From NCBI GenBank assembly GCA_004151065.3, contig NWUY0300060401.1:23977-39744 (forward strand): a DNA stretch of 15,768 nt, in the 5' to 3' direction. Positions within the stretch are counted from its first letter, which is position 1. Each line of letters begins with the position of its first letter. The DNA is from Larix sibirica (Eukaryota; Streptophyta; Pinopsida; Pinales; Pinaceae). The notes beneath the pieces are model-generated. The model had not been told where the DNA came from. It did no database searches and saw only the letters and a program-made list of their open reading frames with translations. Below are positions 1 to 6,982 of this stretch, in pieces. The translations under genes were made by a program, and so were the position numbers.

Positions 1-1094
1 GATATCATAATCATAATGCACGTATGTCCAACTTAATTATTGTAATTTAGACGTCTCTAAATCCAACACAAACTCTATCTATGGTCTGTCAATGTTGTTA
101 ATTCTAAGTTGATCAACAGTCCTTAAGTCGACTGTCTCAACATATAAGTCGATGCTCGGTCTATGGTTTCCAGGAAACCAATCAATGCTATACACCAAAA
201 TAGAAGTACAATCAAAATATTAAATACTTATCTTTATTGTCGAGCACATAGAAGTCGATAATCAAAGAACTAGATATCATGCACATTTCCAATGGTTAAG
301 TCGAAACTTAGATGCCAGGTGAAATCTACATACATTGGCAAGTCGACAACCTTTGAAGTTGACTATATGGTCGATCGGCACTCCAATCTATGGTTAAGTC
401 TAAACCACACAGGTTGAGATCCCAAATCTCAACGCATTAGTCTAAAAAACTCAGTCGACTACTCCAGTGAACCAATCAATGGTTAATTCGACTAACCAAG
501 TCGATCAAGAGTTCATTTTGGTCCAATCCGTCAATTGACAGTCCTCCGGGCGAGGACATGCGAGAAACATATGTAATTCATCTACCAAGTCATGGTCATT
601 CAACGCAATACTTTATATCCTAGTTGACACACGTCAGCTATACTTCAATCAATTTCAAGTCGATCCATGAAGACAAGGTGATAACCGTCAATGGCAAAGA
701 GTGCCCACATAAAATAAGTCAATACTCATGCACAGAGGGTATCCACCAGTCAGCAATACTTCCAGTCGAATTGTTAATCAATTCTAGGATAGCGATGGGC
801 ACTTTGACTATCCAATCTGCGACTATTCTCTTCCTCCAGATCTCAAGTTGATACCCAATGAAATGTCTAGATACCATTAACTAGGCCACCCAATGGATCA
901 TAACTTAATCAATCTGCTCGGCTCATCAATGCAACCAGATCTACCACAAACTAGGGCACACATTTTAGCAATACCCAGAAATACATAGCTCAATGGTTAC
1001 GCCTAACAAATCTTTAATAATACCATACTAAGCTCATTGAACCACCGATGGGAATTCTTCTCACTCTCCAAAACCTTATATCAAGAACCAACGA
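1..1094 (-). mobile_element. Internal region of a truncated LTR element, no coding signal
   Basis: This is the stretch that follows the primer site of the LTR at 1107-1406 when read on the minus strand, so it should be the leader and gag start of that element. No gag, protease or polymerase motif could be read in any frame, and the only open frame of note (624-851, plus) looks like chance. Instead it is filled with short related motifs (AAGTCGA, CCAATCAATGGTT). The element runs off the left edge, so its other LTR cannot be seen. It could be a non-autonomous derivative with a long non-coding interior, or a very eroded ordinary copia element. Assignment to the LTR rests on position only. Confidence 0.5.
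79..504. repeat. Degenerate array of roughly 80-107 bp period carrying AAGTCGA motifs
   Basis: GTCGA occurs at 127, 148, 239, 254, 300, 342, 370, 454 and 500, and again at 659 and 765, far more often than expected in AT-rich, CpG-poor DNA. A companion motif of the form CCAATC(A/T)ATGGTT recurs with its GGTT at about 294, 392 and 481, with weaker copies near 82, 161 and 187. Blocks starting at 294 and 392 share their first nine bases, and also CCAATC and a GTCGAC-like core near their ends. This looks like an old tandem array with heavy divergence. The alignment was made by eye and the period is approximate. Confidence 0.4.
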
Positions 1095-1106
1095 GCTCTT
1101 ATACCA
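1095..1106 (-). other. Primer binding site, initiator-Met tRNA type
   Basis: Read on the minus strand this is TGGTATAAGAGC, which matches 11 of 12 bases of the usual plant retrotransposon site TGGTATCAGAGC, complementary to the 3' end of initiator methionine tRNA. It touches the LTR end at 1107 with no spacer, which is typical of Ty1/copia elements. It fixes the element's orientation as minus strand. Confidence 0.8.
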
Positions 1107-1406
1107 TGTTGGGACATGCAAAGAACAATAGAAGAGAAAGAGATTTCCAACAAAAAAAGTGGTGGCGTCCAAAGACGCCGTTTTCCGTTTTCACTTAAGC
1201 ACAATGAACAAGCTCCATAAGATCACAATGATATGATGATGATAGACCGGTCTAAGAGTTCATTTATAAATAGGTTTGGGTAGGGGCCTAAACTAACAAC
1301 AAGTGGACCACATTGGTTTTAATTGTCCATAAAAAAGTGGATCTAAAAATCCAAAGTGGGCATACGCCAAAAAGGTGAGGGTACTAGTGGACCATAGGTT
1401 TCAACA
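1107..1406 (-). mobile_element. 5' LTR of a Ty1/copia-like element (300 bp)
   Basis: The block starts TGTTG and ends CAACA on the plus strand, giving perfect 5-bp terminal inverted repeats with TG...CA ends. A primer binding site abuts its low-coordinate end, so it is the 5' LTR of a minus-strand element. Inside are a TATA-like box at 1261-1272, a hairpin GGCGTC-CAAA-GACGCC at 1164-1179 and a 12-bp palindrome TAGACCGGTCTA at 1243-1254. The expected 5-bp target duplication would begin with TTAGA at 1407, but its partner lies outside the window. Order, size and ends fit a copia LTR; without coding sequence the superfamily is inferred from the LTR ends and zero spacer. Confidence 0.82.
1261..1272 (-). 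promoter_or_regulatory. TATA-like box in the LTR
   Basis: On the minus strand this reads TATTTATAAATG and lies about 134 bp inside the LTR from its U3 end. That is where the RNA polymerase II promoter of a plant LTR is expected. There is no evidence that it is active. Confidence 0.5.
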
Positions 1407-1736
1407 TTAGATGTCCTTAGAGCACCTCAAAAACAACGAAACTTAGATAGAGATCTTGCTACCCATTTTGCATCCATGAATTCTTTTACAATGACCATGT
1501 GATACAATACTATTGTAGCCTTAGGGACCGTAAAGGTTACCGGTAGTACATCATATAAATATATATAAGATCACATGAGCATATAACATACATGAACAAG
1601 ATAGAAGAGTAAGTGGGACTGCAACAACAAGCCTTTTATGTTAACAGGTATATAAGTATTGTACAATGATGTCTCTGATTCTTGGCTCACCAACCTATAT
1701 ATACTGTTTACAGTTAGTTATTAAGTTACAGTGACG
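1407..1736. other. Spacer without recognisable gene
   Basis: AT-rich sequence with runs such as TATAAATATATATAAG near 1554-1569. No reading frame with retroelement or host protein features was found. It lies between the copia-like LTR and the gypsy pol remnant, where gypsy gag would be expected; no gag zinc knuckle or other gag motif is visible. Confidence 0.6.
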
Positions 1737-1813
1737 GTTTGGTCGGCTAACCGACCGACTAGACCAACCCGACCATGGTCGGTCGGAGGACCTAGTCGGC
1801 CAGTCGACTAGGC
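1737..1813. repeat. GC-rich nested inverted repeat (GTCGG/CCGAC)
   Basis: A sharp GC-rich island in AT-rich DNA. It contains a 14-bp perfect palindrome CCGACCATGGTCGG at 1769-1782, enclosed by an outer 8-bp inverted pair CCGACTAG (1755-1762) and CTAGTCGG (1792-1799), plus further GGTCGG copies. It ends with GTCGACTAGG and directly precedes the protease remnant. It could be a low-complexity linker of the lost gag end or a separate palindromic insertion. Confidence 0.7.
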
Positions 1814-1832
1814 TCTTCCAACAAATACTAAC

Positions 1833-2290
1833 ATGGTCGATATTGACGATCAATTTGGAAAAGAAGTCAATGTGGCAGCCATGGAAAGAACCAAATATAA
1901 ATATCCACCATTTTATGTCTCAATGAAAATCATGGGCCTAATTTCTCATTCATGTCTTATAGATGGGGGCTCTTGTCCCATCATAATATCCAAAGTGATC
2001 ATCAAGAAGCTTGGCCTAACTTGCACAAGTGAAGCCAAGAGTGTGCTCACATTTAATAAGAATACTCAACCCACTTTTTTTGGTTAGATTAAATATGTCA
2101 CCCTTACCATGTGTTCTCATCCCAAGGTCAAAACCACATTCAATTCCTTAGTCGTCGATATGGAGGTTGGAAATTTTTCCATGATCCTAGGATGTGAGTG
2201 GTAGTAGTTACCGAAGTTTATCTTAACCTTGATGGAACCCATCTCATTTTCCACCGTGATAGGAAAAACCTTATTTTTATGAGAGAGACA
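1833..2290 (+). pseudogene. Retropepsin-like aspartic protease (gypsy pol), broken
   Basis: In Ty3/gypsy elements this enzyme cuts the gag-pol polyprotein. The 84-codon open segment (1833-2087) contains PPFYVSMKI, then the active-site region LIDGGS with the catalytic Asp at residue 44 (codon 1962-1964), followed by ISKVIIKKLGL. The usual D-S/T-G triad reads D-G-G here. The same frame, after a TAG at 2085, continues through MILGCEW (about 2184-2204), the second conserved protease motif, which ends in two stops. A frameshift near 2205 leads into the following segment with GTHLIFHRDRK. Length and motif order fit a nearly full protease. The stops and frameshift make it non-functional. Confidence 0.8.
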
Positions 2291-2430
2291 GGGATCGTTC
2301 CCTACATTGAAAATGTTCTCGATCCAAAGATCGATTATATCAGACCGGTATTAGTACTTACTCTATTTTTACAGAGGAAGAGCAAGAAGCATTTTCCTAG
2401 CCCAAAATTGAAGACGATAAAGCCTTGCAT
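2291..2430 (+). pseudogene. Linker between protease and RNase H-like domain
   Basis: The open frame that begins at 2198 continues through this part (IENVLDPKIDY and onward to a stop at 2477) without a motif I recognise. The RNase H-like domain begins at about 2431 in a different frame. It is probably polyprotein linker. Confidence 0.4.
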
Positions 2431-2820
2431 ATATAATTTGATGGAGCCTCCTCTAATGAAGGAAATGGAACCAATTTAATTTTCTTTTCACCTTTTGGCA
2501 AGAATTATCATTTTCCCTTCTACCTAAACTTTCTATGTGTGAATAACTTGCAAAATTTGAAGCTCTTGATTTAGGTCTCCAAAAAGCCTCATATTTAGGA
2601 TGAAAGCATTTGCAAGTTTTTGGAGACTCTGAGTTGGTCATTAACATAATTAAGAAGATTTATTTACCATCCAAGAAGGTTTTCGAAGTTATATCTAGGT
2701 CATCGATCCCCTCATGGAGGGATTCCTTTCACTTTTAACCTGACTAATATCTGTCGTGAGCTGAATGTGGTAGCTGCTAAATTAGCCACGTTTGCTTCTA
2801 GCTCTTCCCAACAACATTCA
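2431..2820 (+). pseudogene. Archaeal-type RNase H-like domain upstream of RT, broken
   Basis: RNase H degrades the RNA strand of RNA-DNA hybrids during reverse transcription. Three frame segments give a full-length (about 130 residue) domain. The first has FDGASSNEG with the first catalytic Asp at 2440-2442. The second has AKFEALDLGL (from 2550, catalytic Glu) and VFGDSELVINI (catalytic Asp). The third has NICRELN followed by AAKLATFAS (ending near 2805), where the last acidic position of the AD-x-LA motif appears to be Ala. Frameshifts lie near 2550 and between about 2725 and 2760, and there are stops before FDG and after YLG. The motif set fits the plant-type RNase H acquired by Tat-like gypsy elements. 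Its place between protease and RT is the odd point. Confidence 0.8.
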
Positions 2821-3219
2821 ACTGACCACCCTAGTTGTGGCATGATTTCTCTATATCGCCCCTTTGGTCCAAACAATGATGAGTTGTGGAAATTTTTTGA
2901 GGACAATGATGACATTTTCAATTTTATGACAAATTAGGGAGACGAAATGCCTCCTCGTCCTAGAATTATCAATGTTAAGAATAACGTCTATCCCAAAGGT
3001 TTAGTGTTGTTTGAGATGTTTTCATTAGACAATGTTTCTATGAATCCAACCTCAAAACCTGAACCTCCCAAGTGCAATATTGGCCCTATGATTCCTTTCA
3101 ACATTGGTTCTAAGGAAGGGACACAATTCTTATTCACAGGAACCCAATGTACCAAGGAGGAGAAAGAGAAATTTCTCACCCTTTTCCACTATCTCAAAGA
3201 TATCTTTGCATGGCCATGA
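2821..3219 (+). pseudogene. Gypsy pol linker leading into reverse transcriptase
   Basis: This part continues in the same frame as the end of the RNase H-like domain, through LWKFFEDNDDIFNF and a TAG at 2935, into an open stretch from 2947 to 3219. That stretch ends in EEKEKFLTLFHYLKDIFAWP. The last motif (a helix followed by D-[IV]-FAW) is the standard lead-in to the reverse transcriptase of plant gypsy elements. The frame continuity shows that the RNase H-like domain and RT belong to one polyprotein rather than being neighbours by chance. Confidence 0.75.
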
Positions 3220-4070
3220 AAATACCTCAGAGGCCTTGATTCAAGTATTATCCAACATGTTATCCCTTTAGAATAGGGAGCTACTCCTATACGACAAAAT
3301 AAACAATGGGTGAATCCAAAGCTTGATGCCATCACACAAAAAGAGCGTGATAAAATGCTTGAGGCCAACATTATCTTTCTAGTATGGTATTCTAAATGAT
3401 CGCCAATCTTGTTCCGATCTAGGAAACAAATGGAAACATTCACTTGTCCTTATATTTTAGAGACCTCAATAAGGTTAGTGTCAAGGACAATTTTCCCTTA
3501 TCTTTTATGGACACTATCCTCTAACAAGTTGCTAGTTCTGAAATAATGTCATTCCTAGATGGCTTTTCTAGGTAATCCAAATCAAAATTAACCCCAAGGA
3601 TCAATACAAAGTCCTTCACCACTAGAAGCGGTACATTCTCTTACCATCATAAGCCTTTTGGCTTGATAAACATCGACGCCACTTTCCAAAGGGCAATGCA
3701 TATAAATTTCAATGATTTGATAGGGGTCATTATCCAGGTTTTCCTAGATGGCTTGACTGTTTATTCCAAGAAGAGAGCTGGCCATTTTGACCACCTTGAT
3801 CAGATTTTCCTCATATGTAGGAAATTTGGTATTTCCTTGAACCCTAATAATTCTATTTTTGGTGCTACTGAGGGGAATTTATTAGGGCATATTATTTTTG
3901 TGCAAGGTGTGAGGATTGATCTTGAAAGAATAAATGTTATCCAAAACCTTCCTCCTCCGAAATCCAAGAAATCCATCCAACTGTTTATGGGTAAAACCAA
4001 TTTTGTGCAATGATTTGTGCCCAATTTCACTCAAATTATCAAGCCTATCCATATGATATTGTGAAAATGC
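3220..4070 (+). pseudogene. Reverse transcriptase (gypsy), broken
   Basis: RNA- and DNA-dependent DNA polymerase of the element. Visible in order are the fingers region (HVIPLE, KMLEANIIF), VKDNFPLSFMD (near 3480), motif A as SFLDGFS (first catalytic Asp at 3558-3560), the KPFGLIN and ATFQRAM block (3651-3698), and motif C. Motif C reads VFLDGLTVYSK where [YF]xDD is expected: the first Asp is at 3747-3749 but the second is Gly (GGC, 3750-3752). After it come GISLNPNNSIFG, LLGHII and LPPPKSKKSIQLFMGK. Stops include TGA near 3220, TAG at about 3274, TAA at 3522 and TGA at 4014, and the frame shifts between about 3390 and 3480. It is complete in extent but dead. Confidence 0.9.
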
Positions 4071-4500
4071 ATGGTGTTCAATTGGAATGATGAAGCACAA
4101 TCCACATTTCAAGATGTTAAAAATTCCATTGTCTTTGCTCCCATCCTATCCAAGCCTGACTTTGATTGTGATTTTGAAATATATACCAATGCGGTTGAGC
4201 AGGCTATTTTTCCATCCTTATCCATCTTGAATCTGATGATCACAATAAACCTATTTCATTTATGAGTCAAAGCTTATCTGGGGTTGAGTTCAAGTTTCCT
4301 TTGGTAGAAAAGCATGCGTTGGCCTTAGTCATCACCCTAAAGAAATTTCTCCATTACATTCTCGAAAGGCATACGGTTGTAAAAATCCCTCTCCCTATTA
4401 TCAGGTACATATTTTCCAAACTTACTTGTAGGGAAAGTTGTCTAATTAGCTGGCCAAAATCTAGGATTTTGACATTGAGTTCACTATTTCCATGACTATT
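4071..4500 (+). pseudogene. Gypsy RNase H (tether-like) after RT, degenerate
   Basis: This follows the RT connection in the same frame: FNWNDEAQSTFQ and PDFDCDFEIYTNAVEQAI. The segment at 4262-4495, in another frame, has FMSQSL-type sequence, the conserved EKHALALV and FLHYILERHTVV. The first catalytic Asp of the usual YTDAS motif reads Asn (YTNAV), and the TDH position has no Asp (KIPLP). A frameshift lies between about 4205 and 4262. Loss of these acidic residues is similar to the tether domain of elements that took up a second RNase H. In such a decayed copy, simple mutation cannot be excluded. Confidence 0.8.
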
Positions 4501-4800
4501 AAAGGATGAAACTTATACCTCCTTCTAGCTAAGCACCCTGATCTTGATTGTCTAGACATTGAGGAGGACTACAAGAACTTTTTCTCGGTAATTTCCACCG
4601 GTTATGTTTAAATGGATTATAACATGGACACTCTTTGCTAGTATGAGGGTATCATCTGCTATCTTGATACGAAAACCTTCCCTCCTTGGATGAAACCCAA
4701 CGAGAGAAGGAAGATGAGCCTCAAAAGTAGAAAGTATGACATTGTAAACAATTTCCTTTTCTATCAACATGCTAATGGCATACTCCTTTGATGCCTTGGT
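4501..4800 (+). pseudogene. Linker between RNase H and integrase
   Basis: Readable fragments include ICYLDTKTFPPWMKPNERRK (about 4654-4713) and FLFYQHANGIL (from about 4753). These correspond to the segment just before the integrase zinc-binding motif in plant gypsy polyproteins, where an F-P-x-W/E-M region and a Y-x-R-x-x-D-G-x-L region are usual. Stops and frameshifts interrupt it. The 106-residue open frame on the other strand (4552-4872) is only its shadow. Confidence 0.65.
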
Positions 4801-5691
4801 AGAGACCAATCCCATACCAACTTTCATGAGTTTCATGATGGAGCCTATCTCTAGTGTCTTCCAGGTGGACATTTCATGTGACTAAGGAAACTTCCCACAA
4901 AATCATGCATTGTGGGTTCTATTGAACTTCTATATTCCACAATGCCTTTGAATATGTTCGAAATTGCGATCATTGTTAGTGTGCCACTGGTCACCAAACA
5001 ATCCTACTTTACCCTTACAATTCATGTCAACAATCGTTCTTCCCTTATGTCAAAAGTACAATATCCTTTGCTTTACCTCTTTGTCTTATTACCCTCATGG
5101 GACTGGCTTAGCTGAGTTGATGAATAAGAATCTGATCAAACTCATCAAGCAAATAATTGGGGAAAATCCTAGGGAATGGCACCTACATTTGACTTATGCT
5201 TTATGCACTGACCATACCAATGCCAATACCATTCATGGTGAAACCCATTTCATGCTTGTCTATGGAAAACAAGTTGTTCTGCCAGCAAAGCTTGAGATTG
5301 TGACTTATCACTTATGATCCTTCTAGACCAAGGAGTTGCGAAATAGCCATATCATCCAAACATTTAATGTCATCTTGGCTCTAGAGGAACAAAGAGAATC
5401 TTCATTAGAAAGTATGAAAACACAGCAAGCTATCATAAAGAAAAGCCCTGATATTAAAGCAAAGGAGAGAAACTTTCATGTTGGCCAAAGAGTACTCTTA
5501 TGGGAATTTTTTCATGAGGACAAGGGTAAGCATACATAGTTTAAAAAATTATGGCTTGACCCTTTTACAGTTGCCCAAACTCTTGTGAATAATTCTTATC
5601 CTTTGAAGGAACACCAAGAGAGATTATGTCCCCTTTTCATAAATGGTTCGATCCTAAAACCCTACTATATTTTAGAGCCCTTTGAACACTA
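4801..5691 (+). pseudogene. Integrase (gypsy), internally deleted and broken
   Basis: Integrase inserts the cDNA into the host genome. The N-terminal HHCC zinc site is present as HEFH (His codons 4825 and 4834) and CDHC (4965-4976), with KIMHCGFY between. The catalytic core is mostly missing. Only about 75 bases after CDHC the sequence is already at QKYNILCFTSLSYYPHG, followed by GLAE (the Glu of D-D-E) and MNKNLIKLIKQIIGE. Both catalytic Asp residues are therefore absent, apparently by a deletion near 5010-5055. Downstream are ETHFMLVYGKQVVLP, FHVGQRVLLWE and a GPF-like motif KLWLDPF (near 5547). The domain ends with ILKPYYILEPFEH and a stop at 5689-5691. Confidence 0.88.
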
Positions 5692-6882
5692 AGAAAAATA
5701 AAAAATGGAATAATCGTAAAAATACAAAAAACAATGAAGAAATGAAGAAAGAAAAAGACATGGATGCTTCTTGTTTTTTTGTTTTTATATTTCTTTACAT
5801 CATTTTGATTTGTATCTTGCATAGTTTGTTAGTTTTTTTTTTCTAGTTTCTTTTGTTGTTTGATTTGCAAGGTTACCCAATTAGTTTACATGGAGTTCAA
5901 CATTTTTCATAATTATATGCCACTATGTTATCTCTTCAAATTGTTTAGATGTTAATCTCTTTGACATGATGATGTTTAGCCATGATATACAAGAGATGAT
6001 GTGACATGGAAGGAGCAGAACTATTAGGCAGTTCCTAGTGATCAGCTTGGGTATGTTGAACTATTATTGCTTTATGTTATTGGTTTTCCCAACACTTCTT
6101 CTTATCCCTCTGTTTCACCCATTGTGGAACATTGTTTTTACTTGATTCACTCCCTTCCTTTTTCGAGGATGAATGTGAATACATGTACCTGTTTTCTGAT
6201 TACTTTTTTCATCTATACATCATATTTGTCAGTCATTATTGATCTGTCATGTGTCATCACGCCTCATCGTTTGGTCATTTGTTTTCTAGATGTTAATTTC
6301 CAAAATCGACTTGATTCCAAAGAATCAAAACATGATGTCAGAAGAAATCACCCTTAACTAGGTCATCATCCCTTTCAATCTTAACCAATGATTCATGCGC
6401 AAATTCCTCATCACGCACATATTCAAATTCTCTATAACCGTCATCTTTTGCTTACCGCGCCGATCTTGGAAAGTTTCGTCATGTCAAAGCCATATATGTC
6501 TTAATAGTTGAATTTCATCATCTCCTTTTAATGGTTGTCCTCCGATAAAATCTACCAATTATTTCCATTATTTTCTTTTCTATTAACATTCCTAAGAGAT
6601 AAAAAAAAACCCTCAAAGTCTCAATTGTTTATCCCCCAAATGAAAAAAAGCCCCTTTGGTATTTCCAAATATTTTATTGAATCTTGTGAGTTTATACAGA
6701 TAAGCCCTTTTTATAACCTCAATAAAAGTCCTATTTTTTATATATTTAATATAAGTCTTATGTGATAATGTCTCACCATGAAGAAGACCATATAGCTTCA
6801 ATAATTCATCATTTGTGATCTCAAACTTTTTCCCGGTATACCGGATTTCAATCATATCCAATCAGAATTTTAGTAATGTTAA
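5692..6882. other. AT-rich region after gypsy pol, no assigned gene
   Basis: The start is purine-rich (about 5690-5765), then T-rich, and could be the 3' untranslated part of the gypsy element. No LTR ends or polypurine tract beside a TG start could be pinned down. An open frame on the minus strand (6613-6861, 82 residues, starting MDMIEIRYTGKKFEI) has a charged, protein-like composition but no motif that I recognise. It also contains a 12-bp palindrome CCGGTATACCGG (6833-6844). I do not call it a gene. Confidence 0.5.
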
Positions 6883-6982
6883 CCAAAGAATAATTTTGTA
6901 ATGGCACAATTTATGCTCATCCAAAGAATAATTTTGTAATGGCACAATTAATGCTCATCTAAAGAATAATTCCATAATGGCA
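6883..6982. repeat. 38-bp tandem repeat, 2.6 copies
   Basis: Unit 1 (6883-6920) and unit 2 (6921-6958) start CCAAAGAATAATTTTGTAAT and end ATGCTCAT, and differ at one base. A partial third unit (6959-6982) has several changes. This is a direct tandem array by inspection, of minisatellite type with no known role. Confidence 0.95.

Larger units (their letters stand above)
1833..5691 (+). mobile_element. Ty3/gypsy retrotransposon pol remnant, dual RNase H type
   Basis: A continuous run of pol domains is readable on the plus strand: protease, archaeal-type RNase H, reverse transcriptase, retroelement RNase H and integrase. RT before RNase H before integrase is the Ty3/gypsy order. The frame changes several times and carries many stops, so no polyprotein can be made. 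gag, both LTRs, the primer site and a polypurine tract were not found. The presence of two RNase H domains suggests a relative of the plant Tat lineage, but the upstream position of the second one is unusual to my knowledge. Confidence 0.9.

Noticed and set aside
2453-3443. Minus-strand open frames at 2453-2647, 2712-2921, 2988-3179 and 3189-3443
   Set aside because: Shadows of the RNase H-like domain and reverse transcriptase on the plus strand.
3552-3754. Identical 14-mer TTCCTAGATGGCTT at RT motif A (3552-3565) and motif C (3741-3754)
   Set aside because: Both encode Phe-Leu-Asp-Gly by coincidence after the Asp-to-Gly change in motif C; no longer shared sequence supports duplication or conversion.
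4552-4872. 106-residue open frame on the minus strand
   Set aside because: It lies opposite the RNase H-integrase linker and zinc site of the plus-strand gypsy element, whose motifs explain the sequence.
6067-6357. 96-residue plus-strand open frame
   Set aside because: Rich in Ser, Phe, Cys and Ile without a motif; looks like chance in T-rich DNA.
6613-6861. 82-residue minus-strand open frame as a possible gene
   Set aside because: No family motif, no promoter or neighbour context, and a length reachable by chance in AT-rich DNA; mentioned but not called.
6883-6982. CRISPR array
   Set aside because: The units are directly adjacent with no unique spacers, and the window is eukaryotic.
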